A stretch of DNA of 64,000 nucleotides from Empedobacter falsenii (GCF_013488205.1 NZ_CP040908.1:3040001-3104000), one strand, 5' to 3'; positions 44,715-57,571 are shown, numbered from the stretch's first letter. Made by a program: numbers and translations. Notes: a model not told the origin generated them from the letters alone.

Positions 44715-46217
44715 TTATTTCTTTTTTGTAGCTGTTTTTTTGATAACTTTTGTTTCAGTTACTACAGCTGTTCTAGGTAATACCTCAACACGTCTGTTTC
44801 TTTGGTAACACTCTTCAGTGTTTTCAGTACATAACAATTGAGATTTTCCTAAACCACGAGCAGTTAAACGAGCTTTATCCACTCCACCTCTTTCAACTAA
44901 AATATTAACTAACGCTTGAGCACGTTTTAAAGATAATGTTTTGTTATAAGCGTCTTTACCTCTTTGGTCAGCATGTCCGTCAATGTAGAAGCTTTTTTCT
45001 TTTAAATCATCAGAATTTAAAATTTGAGCAGCTACACGTACATCTTCGTAAGAAGAAGGAACAATTTTATCAGAGTTGTATTCGAATAAAATATTAGATA
45101 AACGTTTTGCTACGTGAACTTCTGTCCATGGACATCCATTATTTTCTTTTGGTCCTTTTACTGTTGGACAAGCATCATCTTTATCTGGAATACCATCTCC
45201 ATCTGTATCTGGACAACCTTGGAATTCAGCTAAACCATATTCGTTTGGACAAGCATCATCTTTATCAAAGATTCCATCACCATCTGTATCTGGCCAAGGA
45301 CATCCATTATTTTCTACTGGACCTGCAACTGTAGGACAAGCATCATCTTTATCTGGAACACCATCACCATCTGTATCTGGACAACCTTGGAATTCAGCTA
45401 AACCAAATTCTGTTGGACAAGCATCATCTTTATCAAAGATTCCATCACCATCTGTATCTGGACATCCGTTTGTAGATGGATCATTTGTAGCGATACCTGG
45501 AGTATCTGGACATGCATCTTCGTCATCAGGAATACCATCACCATCTCTATCTTGTTTTCCGAAACGGAAAGTAACACCTACTGTGTGTTGGAAGAAATCG
45601 AAATAATTGTTTCCTCCGTAAGCTGGTAACCAGTTGTAATCAGAAGCAACGTTTAAACCAAAGTTTTTAGTAAACCATAAGTTAAATCCAGCACCTAAAG
45701 AAGCTACAAAGTGATTTTTCTCTAAATCTTCAACTTCTGTTAATTGGTAAGTTTCATTTCCATCACCATTACCATAGTAAGCTGTTAATGGAAATTGTAA
45801 TCCTGTGTAGTCGTATCTGTGGTAACCAGCACCTACACGGATATATGGATCAAACCAAGAATCTTCTTTTAAGATATAACCATTAGCTAACTTATAACGT
45901 AAACCTAAACCAGCATTGATGAATAATTCATCTTTGATACGTAATCTGTTGTTATCAACTTCACCTACTGAAGCAGTTAAATCAACATCAAAAGATCTGT
46001 TTAAGTTACGGATGATAGATAATTTAGATAAAGGAGGAACGATATCCCAATTATCTGTTTTGAAATACTGGTTGAATGGTCCAGTCACTGAGTTGTGATC
46101 AACTGCGTGAGCACCAACTGTAATTGCCCAAGGATTCTTAGAATTCTGAGCATCTACAAAAGAATTACCCGCTAGGAATAATACTACTGCAGATAATAAT
46201 AGATTAAACTTTTTCAT
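44715..46217 (-). CDS. OmpA-family protein with thrombospondin type 3 repeats
   Basis: I start at the ATG at 46217 (500 residues); the frame extends two codons upstream only to a TTG. The protein has a signal peptide, then an eight-stranded barrel (about 25-215), then five calcium-binding TSP3-like repeats (DTDGDGIFDKDDACP and variants, about 225-370). The OmpA peptidoglycan-binding domain (about 375-485) follows, with DGHADQRGKDAYNKTLSLKR and NRRVEV. It anchors the outer membrane to the cell wall, with a calcium-stiffened linker. Codon use suggests high expression. A possible promoter (TAAATTTG, minus strand) is at 46278-46285, overlapping the smpB end. Confidence 0.93.
   Translation of the reverse strand: MKKFNLLLSAVVLFLAGNSFVDAQNSKNPWAITVGAHAVDHNSVTGPFNQYFKTDNWDIVPPLSKLSIIRNLNRSFDVDLTASVGEVDNNRLRIKDELFINAGLGLRYKLANGYILKEDSWFDPYIRVGAGYHRYDYTGLQFPLTAYYGNGDGNETYQLTEVEDLEKNHFVASLGAGFNLWFTKNFGLNVASDYNWLPAYGGNNYFDFFQHTVGVTFRFGKQDRDGDGIPDDEDACPDTPGIATNDPSTNGCPDTDGDGIFDKDDACPTEFGLAEFQGCPDTDGDGVPDKDDACPTVAGPVENNGCPWPDTDGDGIFDKDDACPNEYGLAEFQGCPDTDGDGIPDKDDACPTVKGPKENNGCPWTEVHVAKRLSNILFEYNSDKIVPSSYEDVRVAAQILNSDDLKEKSFYIDGHADQRGKDAYNKTLSLKRAQALVNILVERGGVDKARLTARGLGKSQLLCTENTEECYQRNRRVEVLPRTAVVTETKVIKKTATKKK
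45130..45465 (-). repeat. 168-bp direct repeat inside the OmpA gene
   Basis: Two near-identical 168-bp copies (from 45130 and 45298) encode a 56-residue unit made of two TSP3 repeats, one ending FGLAEFQGCP or YGLAEFQGCP and one ending ENNGCPW. Nucleotide identity is high enough to suggest recent duplication or ongoing gene conversion. Confidence 0.8.
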
Positions 46218-46282
46218 TATCAAATATTTAGCGTTTTAAATATATTAAATTTTACTTAATTTTATACAATTATAAGACAAAT

Positions 46283-48424
<2,142 letters not shown>

Positions 48425-48446
48425 TAATTTCTTTCACCATATTTCT

Positions 48447-48478
48447 AAAAATCCAGAAGGTTCTACTTTCTGGATTTT
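48447..48478 (+). terminator. Terminator after the ABC-F gene
   Basis: AAAATCCAGAA pairs with TTCTGGATTTT around a nine-base loop and is followed by T residues. Confidence 0.8.
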
Positions 48479-48496
48479 TTTATTCATAAATTATTC

Positions 48497-48504
48497 TATC
48501 TTTG
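48497..48504 (+). promoter_or_regulatory. Probable -7 promoter element of the LytS/LytTR pair
   Basis: TATCTTTG matches TAnnTTTG, 17 bases before the kinase start at 48521. Confidence 0.55.
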
Positions 48505-48520
48505 AGTTAGAATTTTTCGC

Positions 48521-49279
48521 ATGATTCAACTTCCTACCATATTACTTTATCTCATTATTGCATTGATTATTTTTCTAATCATTATGATTACATATTTAAT
48601 CCATTCATTAAAATCTGAGAAAAAAATAAGTCATGAGCAAACGCAACGTTTAGACAATTTATCTACAAAAGTTGATGAGTTAAAATTGGAGTCATACGAA
48701 GCTAAACTGAATCCTCATTTATTCAAAAACATACTTAATTCTATTCAGTCAAATGCTTATCAAACCTATTATACGATTGATAAATTGGCAAATGTGTTGG
48801 ATTATATTTTGTACGAAAGCAAAGACAATTTTGTGACGATAAAAGATGAAATAGATTTCACTAAAAACTTTATTGAAATTAATAAAGTAAAAGTTTCGCC
48901 TTTGTTTGATTTTCAAGTTAAAACGAAAATTGATGAAACTTCACCTTATTATCAAGAAAAAATTATTTTACCTTTATTAAGTATTGATTTTATTGAAAAT
49001 GCTTTCAAACATACCGACTTTCAACAAGCCAATTCATTTATAAAAATTTTGCTTGAACTGAATAATAAATCATTTCAAATTCAGGTAATGAATAAAATTT
49101 CACCAAAAAATAGTTTAAAAAAAGAAACTGGCGGACATGGAAGTCAATCCTTAGAACATCGCTTGAAAATGGTTTACGACGACGATTTTTCACTTTCTAA
49201 AACTATTGAACAGGATATTTTTGTAGCCAACTTAAAAATAAATCTACATGAGTTTTACACTAAAATGCATACTAATTGA
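48521..49279 (+). CDS. LytS/YehU-type sensor histidine kinase
   Basis: The protein has 252 residues with one N-terminal membrane segment (about 5-28) and then a short coiled coil. The His_kinase box is KLNPHLFKNILNSIQS with H66, deviating from the usual NPHFLFN. The ATPase N-box is LLSIDFIENAFKHTDF and the G-box GGHGSQSLEHRL. There is no recognisable sensor domain, so the signal is likely sensed in or at the membrane. Its last 32 bases overlap the response regulator gene, so the two form one unit. Confidence 0.88.
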   Translation: MIQLPTILLYLIIALIIFLIIMITYLIHSLKSEKKISHEQTQRLDNLSTKVDELKLESYEAKLNPHLFKNILNSIQSNAYQTYYTIDKLANVLDYILYESKDNFVTIKDEIDFTKNFIEINKVKVSPLFDFQVKTKIDETSPYYQEKIILPLLSIDFIENAFKHTDFQQANSFIKILLELNNKSFQIQVMNKISPKNSLKKETGGHGSQSLEHRLKMVYDDDFSLSKTIEQDIFVANLKINLHEFYTKMHTN

Positions 49280-49970
49280 CGACGAAATTCTTGGGTTAAA
49301 ATACCTGAAAATGTTGTGTGAACAAATGGAGGACATAGAAGTTGTGAAAGCTTATGTTGATCCTGAATTATTCATTAACGAAATTGAAAACTTAGATTTT
49401 GACTTTTGTATTTTAGACATCGAAATGCCTAAAATAAATGGTTTACAAATCGCTAATTTATTAAAAGAAAAACCGTTTATTTTTTCCACTGCTTATAAGG
49501 GATATGCTGTTGATGCTTTTGATTTAGATGCGACAGATTATATTCAAAAACCAATCAAAAAAGAGCGTTTACAACAAGCTGTTGACAAAGTAAAAAAACG
49601 TTTGCAAAATAGTTTTTCGACGCCAAATAATTTTGTACAATTAAATTCGGATAAAGGAAAAATTTTGTTGCAGTTTAATCAAATTTTGTACATTACAACT
49701 TCTACCGTTGACAGCCGTGATAAAGTGGTTTATTATCAAGATTTATCATTCTTGATTTTGAAAAATATCACACTCGATGCATTATCAGAAATGTTACCCG
49801 AAAAAGATTTTGTTCGTATCAATAAACGAGAAATAATCAGCTTACATCACATCAAATATTTCCACTCAGACAACGTTACTTTAGACGTTTTATCAAAAGA
49901 AAATAAAGAAATCAATTTGGTATTAAGCGAAGTTTACAAAGCTAATTTTATTGCTCAAATTTCAATTTGA
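49248..49970 (+). CDS. LytTR-family response regulator
   Basis: The protein has 240 residues. The receiver domain (about 5-120) has the acidic pair DD11-12, phosphoacceptor D57 (FCILDIEMPKING), a Ser in FIFSTAYKGYA and the conserved Lys in YIQKPIKK. The LytTR DNA-binding domain (about 130-240) shows ILYITTSTVDSRDKVVYYQD, FVRINKREIISLHHIKYFHS and LVLSEVYK. It is translated from an ATG inside the end of the kinase gene. Target genes are unknown; the CPA2 antiporter gene that follows is one possibility. Confidence 0.92.
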   Translation: MSFTLKCILIDDEILGLKYLKMLCEQMEDIEVVKAYVDPELFINEIENLDFDFCILDIEMPKINGLQIANLLKEKPFIFSTAYKGYAVDAFDLDATDYIQKPIKKERLQQAVDKVKKRLQNSFSTPNNFVQLNSDKGKILLQFNQILYITTSTVDSRDKVVYYQDLSFLILKNITLDALSEMLPEKDFVRINKREIISLHHIKYFHSDNVTLDVLSKENKEINLVLSEVYKANFIAQISI

Positions 49971-50068
49971 TTACAAAAAAAATCCATTTCATTACATTTT
50001 ACTCAAGTTTAAAAAATATTGATATTTTTCTGTAAATTAATTTCTGACTTTTGTTGAAAATTAACGCC

Positions 50069-52345
50069 ATGAAAAAATCGACAAGAAATTCAATTTTTTA
50101 TATCGTAACCATTCTACTTTGTTCAATCATGATGTATTTTATTGTGATAAGAGCAGAAGAAATGGAAACTGGAAAACATGTTGTTCACGCTGCAAACGGA
50201 AGCAATTACTTCAATGACTTCATCAACAGTATAACACATAATATTGGACACCCTCTTGCTATTTTATTAGCACAAATTGTGACCATTATATTTACCGCAA
50301 GAGTTTTTGGATGGATTTTTAATAAAATTGGACAACCAACTGTAATTGGAGAAATTATTGCGGGTATTTTCCTTGGTCCTTCTTTTATTGGTATGCATTT
50401 CCCAGAGTTTTTTGGTGATCTTTTCCCAAAAGAATCGTTAGGAAACTTAGAATTTATCAGTCAAATCGGTTTGATTCTATTCATGTATGTCATCGGAATG
50501 GAGTTAGACCTGAAAGTGCTAAAGAAAAATGCACAAGACGCCATAGTTATTAGTCACGCAAGTATCATTATTCCATTTACACTTGGTTTGGCTTTGGCTG
50601 GATTAATTTATATGGAATTTGCTCCAGAAGGAATTAACTTTTTATCATTTGCCCTTTTTATCGGAATTTCGATGAGTATTACAGCCTTTCCCGTTTTGGC
50701 TCGTATTGTACAAGAACGCGGAATTAGTAAAACTCGTTTAGGTTCTATTGTAATTACTTGCGCTGCTGCCGACGATATCACGGCTTGGTGTTTATTAGCT
50801 GCGGTTATCGCCATCGTAAAAGCTGGATCATTCGTCAGTTCATTATATGTTATTTTACTAGCAATTGTTTACGTTATCGCAATGGTTCGTTTCGTTCGCC
50901 CTTTTTTAAAGCGCATTGCAGACGTACATTCGAGTAAAACAACGCTTACAAAACCTATCATAGGAATCTTTTTCTTGGTCTTAATTATTTCTTCATATTT
51001 AAGCGAAATCATTGGAATTCATGCATTATTTGGAGCTTTTTTAGCTGGAACAATTATGCCTGAAAATGTAAAATTCAGAAATTTATTCATCGAAAAAATA
51101 GAAGATGTTTCATTAGTTTTATTACTTCCACTATTCTTTGTTTTTACGGGTTTAAGAACACAAATTGGATTATTAGATAGTCCACATTTATGGCAAACAG
51201 CGGGATTGATTATTTTGGTTGCTGTAACAGGAAAATTTGTTGGAAGTGCAGTCGCCGCAAAATTTGTAGGACAAAATTGGAAAGATAGTTTGACCATTGG
51301 AGCCTTGATGAATACACGAGGTTTGATGGAATTAGTCGTGCTAAACATTGGATATGATTTAGGAGTTTTAACACCAGAAGTTTTCGCTATGATGGTGATA
51401 ATGGCTTTGGTCACAACTTTTATGACAGGTCCAGCTTTGGATTTAATCAATTGGATTTTCCGCAAACAAAAAACAGAAAATGAACTTTCTGAAATTAGTC
51501 AAAGTCAGAAATATAAAATTTTAATTGATTTTCAAACACCCGAGAAAGGTGCTGAATTGTTGCGAATAGCTAATAGCTTTATCAAAAAACAAGACGAAAA
51601 TTCACTTGTTTCTGCAATTCATGTGATGAAAAGTAGCGAAGTGCAACATTTCAATCTTGAGGATAGAGAAGCAGAAATTTTCGAGCCGATTATTGAGGTT
51701 TCCGAAGAGTTACACCAAGATGTAACAACCATGTTCAAAGTCTCTACAGATATGGTTTTTGAGACAATTGATGTTGCGCAAAAAGGTGATTACGATTTGA
51801 TGTTGATGGGTGTAAGAAATTCTATTTATTCTGGTTCGTTGTTAGGAAATATTTTAGGATTTACGACAAAAATCATCGATCCAGATATTTTGATAGGTCA
51901 AGTTACTGGAAAAGAAAACATGTTTGATCATTCAATTTTCAACGAAAGAACGAAACAATTATTGAACAAATCAACTGTTCCTGTTGGAATTGTTTTGGAC
52001 AAAAATTTCACAAAAGCTGAGAAAGTTTTTCTTCCTCTTTTCGGAAATAAAGATGCCGATTTACTGAAATACGCACAACGTTTAATCTCAAATAGCGAAT
52101 CTCAAATTATTATTGTAGACGTGAGCGGTTACACAAAACGTCATTCAGAAGTAAAAGAAATTATTCGTAGTATCGAAAATATTGCTCCAAATCATATTAG
52201 CCTTTCGTACAAACAACAATTGGATAAAGAGTTTTTGGATGAAATGGATTTGATGATGATTAGTATGGAAAGTTGGAAAAACTTAATCGAAACAAAAAGT
52301 ATTTGGATTTCCAATGTCCCAACAACTTTGATTATTTCGGAGTAG
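50069..52345 (+). CDS. CPA2-family cation:proton antiporter with C-terminal stress-protein-like domain
   Basis: I start at the ATG at 50069 (758 residues). After a signal-anchor segment (FYIVTILLCSIMMYFIVI), about twelve membrane segments form the exchanger. Marks of the family are GQPTVIGEIIAGIFLGPS, ISMSITAFPVLARIVQERG (ion site), AADDITAWCLLAAVIAI (two Asp) and MNTRGLMELVVLNIG. From about residue 470 a cytoplasmic tail has two weak universal-stress-protein-like units (YKILIDFQTPEKGAELLRIA; KAEKVFLPLFGNKDADLLKYA). It exchanges K+ or Na+ for H+. It lies 98 bases after the LytTR gene on the same strand. Confidence 0.9.
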   Translation: MKKSTRNSIFYIVTILLCSIMMYFIVIRAEEMETGKHVVHAANGSNYFNDFINSITHNIGHPLAILLAQIVTIIFTARVFGWIFNKIGQPTVIGEIIAGIFLGPSFIGMHFPEFFGDLFPKESLGNLEFISQIGLILFMYVIGMELDLKVLKKNAQDAIVISHASIIIPFTLGLALAGLIYMEFAPEGINFLSFALFIGISMSITAFPVLARIVQERGISKTRLGSIVITCAAADDITAWCLLAAVIAIVKAGSFVSSLYVILLAIVYVIAMVRFVRPFLKRIADVHSSKTTLTKPIIGIFFLVLIISSYLSEIIGIHALFGAFLAGTIMPENVKFRNLFIEKIEDVSLVLLLPLFFVFTGLRTQIGLLDSPHLWQTAGLIILVAVTGKFVGSAVAAKFVGQNWKDSLTIGALMNTRGLMELVVLNIGYDLGVLTPEVFAMMVIMALVTTFMTGPALDLINWIFRKQKTENELSEISQSQKYKILIDFQTPEKGAELLRIANSFIKKQDENSLVSAIHVMKSSEVQHFNLEDREAEIFEPIIEVSEELHQDVTTMFKVSTDMVFETIDVAQKGDYDLMLMGVRNSIYSGSLLGNILGFTTKIIDPDILIGQVTGKENMFDHSIFNERTKQLLNKSTVPVGIVLDKNFTKAEKVFLPLFGNKDADLLKYAQRLISNSESQIIIVDVSGYTKRHSEVKEIIRSIENIAPNHISLSYKQQLDKEFLDEMDLMMISMESWKNLIETKSIWISNVPTTLIISE

Positions 52346-52375
52346 AATATATATTTGTTGAAAATTTAACTAAAC

Positions 52376-53188
52376 ATGAAAAAAATAGTATTCTTTGTTT
52401 TAATAATAATTTCAACTTTTTGTAAAAGTCAAGAGCAAATTGATTTTAATATTAAGTATTTACCTAACTATAATTATACTTTATCTCTAAATCAAACTTC
52501 GGAAAATAGTGTTAAATACATCGGTTCTGAAGATATATTATTAGCATTAAAAAACAAAGGAATAGAAAATCCAACATTATCTAAAGATACAATCATACTA
52601 AAAAGTATTTCTAAAACTGGTAATCTAAAAAATAATGAATTTCCGATTAATATTGAGTTATTAGAATCAAATAATTCTGTTCTTACAAAAGGAACAAAAT
52701 TTTCTGGAAAATACATTAATCAAAAGATAAAAATCGACTCTATTTTTTCTTCAATAATGACTAAAAATCAAAAAGAAGCTTTAATGAAAATGATGGAATC
52801 TGTATTCAATCAAGTTGAATTTCCAAATAAAAAAGTGAAAGTTGGAGAGAGTTTTAATCAAGAAACTACTATGTCAATTCCAATCGAAAATGTAAACCTT
52901 GAAATGAATATAAATTCTTTGTATACTCTAAAAAATATTGAAAATGGAATAGGTTATTTTAATCTAAACCAAGAATACAGTATAAAATCAAAAATCGAAG
53001 GTTATGATGCAAAAATTACTGGTTCAGGAGTTGGAAAAATACATTATGATATTGAAAATAAATTTTACAAAAAATATTTTTTAGAAATGAATATGTCTTT
53101 AAATATTGACATAAAACCAATTATAATAGAAATAAACTCAAAAAGTATTTTTGAACAGAATACAGAAATCAAAAAAACAAAAGAATAA
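52376..53188 (+). CDS. Secreted protein of unknown function
   Basis: The protein has 270 residues with a signal peptide (MKKIVFFVLIIISTFCKSQ). The mature part is beta-rich, with a pattern of long amphipathic strands (FNIKYLPNYNYTLSLNQTSE, KVKVGESFNQETTMSIPIEN, SKIEGYDAKITGSGVGKIHY). That resembles other Bacteroidota periplasmic proteins of about 270-300 residues with a 'KVGESF' strand, for which I have no function. It lies 30 bases after the antiporter gene, so it may be co-transcribed. AT-rich, no cysteines of note. Confidence 0.65.
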   Translation: MKKIVFFVLIIISTFCKSQEQIDFNIKYLPNYNYTLSLNQTSENSVKYIGSEDILLALKNKGIENPTLSKDTIILKSISKTGNLKNNEFPINIELLESNNSVLTKGTKFSGKYINQKIKIDSIFSSIMTKNQKEALMKMMESVFNQVEFPNKKVKVGESFNQETTMSIPIENVNLEMNINSLYTLKNIENGIGYFNLNQEYSIKSKIEGYDAKITGSGVGKIHYDIENKFYKKYFLEMNMSLNIDIKPIIIEINSKSIFEQNTEIKKTKE

Positions 53189-53197
53189 TCTACACAA

Positions 53198-53227
53198 AAA
53201 AAATCCAGCTTAAAAGCTGGATTTTTT
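53198..53227. terminator. Shared terminator before the gyrB end
   Basis: AATCCAGCTT pairs with AAGCTGGATT around AA, flanked by A8 and T runs, between convergent genes. Confidence 0.9.
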
Positions 53228-53250
53228 TGTTTTATATCATTCAAAATTGA

Positions 53251-55203
<1,953 letters not shown>

Positions 55204-55221
55204 CTAACTTTTTAAAACAAA

Positions 55222-55229
55222 CAAATATA
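55222..55229 (-). promoter_or_regulatory. Probable -7 promoter element of gyrB
   Basis: The minus strand reads TATATTTG, 28 bases before the ATG at 55194. Confidence 0.5.
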
Positions 55230-55331
55230 GTGAATTTTGACGAGAAAACCTCTTAAAAAGAACTTAAAGTATTGGATAAAATAACGTTTTAAACATCATT
55301 TTTTGGATTAATTCAATAATTGTTAAAATAA

Positions 55332-55360
55332 AAAACCGAAATCAAATTGATTTCGGTTTT
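55332..55360 (-). terminator. Terminator after rsmG
   Basis: AAAACCGAAATCA pairs with its complement around a three-base loop. T residues follow on the minus strand. Confidence 0.85.
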
Positions 55361-55381
55361 GAAGTATATAATTTCTATAAA

Positions 55382-56011
55382 TTAAATATCTTTCTTTTCT
55401 ATGTAAACGACTTTTTTCGTTTCGAAAAAATCTTCGTCAAAAAAGTTTTGAATATCAAATAAAACTGCATTTGGAAAACCTGCTAATTCTTCTGTCAAAT
55501 CGCCTCCTTTTAGGTATAACAAACCATTTGGAAAAGGATTAATCGCTTCTTTTTTGAATTTCCCGCGAATCCATTCCGCAAATCTTGGCATTGCTGTTAC
55601 CGCACGAGAAACAACAAAATCATATTTATCTGTCAACTCTTCGGCACGCTTCTGTTCAGCTTTTACATTCGTCAAACCTAAACCATCAGCCACACCTTTT
55701 ACAACCTTGATTTTTTTCCCGATAGAATCTACCAAATGAAACTGAACATTCGGAAACAAAATTGCCAACGGAATTCCTGGTAAACCTCCGCCAGTTCCTA
55801 CATCCAGAACAGAAGAACCATCTGCAAACTCCATTACTTTTGCAATCGCTAACGAATGTAAAATATGATTCGTATAAATTTCGTCGATATCTTTTCGAGA
55901 AACAACATTGATTTGATCGTTCCATTCTTTGTACAAATCACCAACTTTCGAAAATTGCTCAATTTGTTTTTCCGTTAAGTCAGGAAAATATTTTAAAATT
56001 AAATCAATCAT
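55382..56011 (-). CDS. rsmG: 16S rRNA (guanine527-N7)-methyltransferase
   Basis: The protein has 209 residues. RsmG signatures are all present: YKEWNDQINVVSRKDIDEIY, NHILHSLAIAKV, the SAM loop VLDVGTGGGLPGIPLAILFP, and VVSRAVTAMPRFAEWI. It methylates G527 in 16S rRNA; loss gives low-level streptomycin resistance in other bacteria. It starts three bases after the GAF-protein stop, so the two are co-transcribed. Confidence 0.95.
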   Translation of the reverse strand: MIDLILKYFPDLTEKQIEQFSKVGDLYKEWNDQINVVSRKDIDEIYTNHILHSLAIAKVMEFADGSSVLDVGTGGGLPGIPLAILFPNVQFHLVDSIGKKIKVVKGVADGLGLTNVKAEQKRAEELTDKYDFVVSRAVTAMPRFAEWIRGKFKKEAINPFPNGLLYLKGGDLTEELAGFPNAVLFDIQNFFDEDFFETKKVVYIEKKDI

Positions 56012-56014
56012 TGC

Positions 56015-56461
56015 TTAAATAATTTCTGAAACTCGCTGACAAACGTAATCTAACAACTTTGTATCGTCTTCTGTAAACGGATTAATTTTGTGCGAATCGA
56101 TATCAATTTGACCAATATTTTCTCCATTTTTGAAAATTGGAACAACAATTTCAGCTTTCGTTTCTATTGAACAAGCCAAATAATTATCTTGTGCATAAAC
56201 GTCTGGCACAACAAAAGTTTCGTTAGATTCTGCCACTTGCCCACAAATTCCTTTACCATAAGGAATTATTGTATGATCGGTAGCTGCACCAACATAAGGT
56301 CCAAGTTTTAGTTCATTTTTATCTCCATTCTTGAAATAAAATCCCACCCAATTATAGTATTCAACTTCGTCACTCAACAATTGACAAATCTTTTGTAATC
56401 TATCTTCCGTAGAAATTGCGCTATCAATTATGACATCCACGCGTTTATGTAAATCTTGCAT
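56015..56461 (-). CDS. GAF-domain protein, free methionine-(R)-sulfoxide reductase-like
   Basis: The protein has 148 residues and is a single GAF domain: NWVGFYFKNGDKNELKLGPY, IPYGKGICGQVAE and KAEIVVPIFKNGENIGQIDI. C73 (GKGIC) and C97 (YLAC) have the 24-residue spacing of C94 and C118 in E. coli MsrC, the free Met-R-sulfoxide reductase. The third MsrC cysteine (C84, ten residues before) is His63 here. The enzyme could still form the catalytic disulfide between the two cysteines; activity is inferred. It has the clearest promoter in the window and heads an operon with rsmG. Confidence 0.82.
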   Translation of the reverse strand: MQDLHKRVDVIIDSAISTEDRLQKICQLLSDEVEYYNWVGFYFKNGDKNELKLGPYVGAATDHTIIPYGKGICGQVAESNETFVVPDVYAQDNYLACSIETKAEIVVPIFKNGENIGQIDIDSHKINPFTEDDTKLLDYVCQRVSEII

Positions 56462-56480
56462 TTTGTTACTTCTAAAAAAG

Positions 56481-56513
56481 CAAATTTATTGATTAATCAT
56501 AACTTAATCAAAA
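56481..56513 (-). promoter_or_regulatory. Full Bacteroidota promoter of the GAF-protein/rsmG operon
   Basis: On the minus strand TTTTG (56509-56513) is followed by 20 bases and then TAAATTTG (56481-56488). Both -33 and -7 boxes fit the Bacteroidota consensus and spacing. The start codon at 56461 lies about 15-20 bases downstream. Confidence 0.7.
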
Positions 56514-56556
56514 GTTGACGTTTTTCATTTATATTTGTTCAAGATTTTTTAACCAA

Positions 56557-57099
56557 ATGAAAGAATTTAAACCTTTATTGTTATTCCTTGCACGTTTTTT
56601 AGGAACTTACATTATTTTAAGTTTAGCTTATAAATTGTATTTGGATCAATATTTACCGCACAATACCCCTGATCCATTTACAAAATTAACATCTGATGTA
56701 ACAGCTTTTGGTTTGAACAAATGTGGTTTTTTTACTTTTTCTAATATTGCAGAAAACCAACCTTGGATGCGTTTGGTAATGGACGGACAAGTCGCGTCTA
56801 TTGTAAATGAAGGTTGTAATGCGATTTCTATTTTGATAATTTTCATAGCGTTTATCGTTGCTTTTTACACGAATTTCAAACAAACTTTTTTGTTTATTTT
56901 GTCTGGTTTAGCAATTCTTTTTGTGATGAATATTTCGAGAATTATGTTGTTAAATTATATTTTTAGATACCACGCAGAATATGGTAAAATGGCGCACGAT
57001 TATCTATTCCCTGCAATTATTTATGGTTCAATCGTGATTCTTTGGATTGTTTGGATCAAATTTTTTGTAACAAAATACAATAAGCAAAATGCTAAATAA
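56557..57099 (+). CDS. xrtF: Exosortase F
   Basis: I start at the ATG at 56557 (180 residues); an upstream in-frame TTG at 56515 is less likely. There are about five to six membrane segments. The exosortase triad is present: C87 (IVNEGCNAISILIIF), R128 (NISRIMLL) and H147 (KMAHDYLFPAIIYG). Exosortases are membrane cysteine transpeptidases that process C-terminally tagged exported proteins. The short length and the partner gene that overlaps by 11 bases identify the Flavobacteriia XrtF type, whose sorting signal is, to my knowledge, not settled. A TATATTTG box lies at 56530-56537. Confidence 0.9.
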   Translation: MKEFKPLLLFLARFLGTYIILSLAYKLYLDQYLPHNTPDPFTKLTSDVTAFGLNKCGFFTFSNIAENQPWMRLVMDGQVASIVNEGCNAISILIIFIAFIVAFYTNFKQTFLFILSGLAILFVMNISRIMLLNYIFRYHAEYGKMAHDYLFPAIIYGSIVILWIVWIKFFVTKYNKQNAK

Positions 57100-57535
57100 A
57101 TATTTACGTTATGCAATTGCAGTTTTACTTGTTTTTGGATTGATATTAGTCCGAAAATTTGAAGATGTTTTATTTTATGATCCTTTCATAAAATACTTTC
57201 ATTTTGTTGGTCATTCAAAATTCCCAGAAATTGATTTACCAAAATTGAGCGCTAGTTTGACAGTTCGTTATCTTATCAATACATTATTAACTGTATTAAT
57301 TATTTGGTTTATTTTCTGGAAAAAAATTTACGTTAAATTCTCTATCATTATCATGATTATTGGATTAATCGTTCTTTTACCAATCTATAATTATTTGATT
57401 TCGACACAATTTTCATCAGGCGAAATGATTTTCTTTTATGTGAGAAGATTTCTCATTCAGCCTATGTTTTTATTGATTTTAGTTCCTTGTTTTTATTACC
57501 AAGAAATACAATATAAAAAAACGGTCGAAAATTAA
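57089..57535 (+). CDS. Exosortase F system-associated membrane protein
   Basis: The protein has 148 residues with four membrane segments (YAIAVLLVFGLILV, LINTLLTVLIIWFIFW, FSIIIMIIGLIVLLPIYNYL, PMFLLILVPCFYY). The pattern FEDVLFYDPFIKYF and the RRFLIQP block near the end are typical of the family always found directly after xrtF. The start overlaps xrtF by 11 bases, so the pair is translationally coupled. The role is unknown; an accessory subunit of the exosortase is the simplest view. Confidence 0.87.
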   Translation: MLNKYLRYAIAVLLVFGLILVRKFEDVLFYDPFIKYFHFVGHSKFPEIDLPKLSASLTVRYLINTLLTVLIIWFIFWKKIYVKFSIIIMIIGLIVLLPIYNYLISTQFSSGEMIFFYVRRFLIQPMFLLILVPCFYYQEIQYKKTVEN

Positions 57536-57550
57536 TTTTCGACCGTTTTT
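57518..57550. terminator. Shared terminator at the end of the exosortase F pair
   Basis: AAAACGGTCGAAAATT pairs with its complement. The left arm covers the stop codon region of the plus-strand gene (stop at 57533-57535), and the minus-strand gene ends at 57572. Confidence 0.88.
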
Positions 57551-57571
57551 TTATTTTATCTAATTTATATT

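Noticed and set aside
44715-46217. Reading the OmpA TSP3 region as an assembly duplication error
   Set aside because: The two 168-bp copies differ at several bases and at two residues, so both are probably real.
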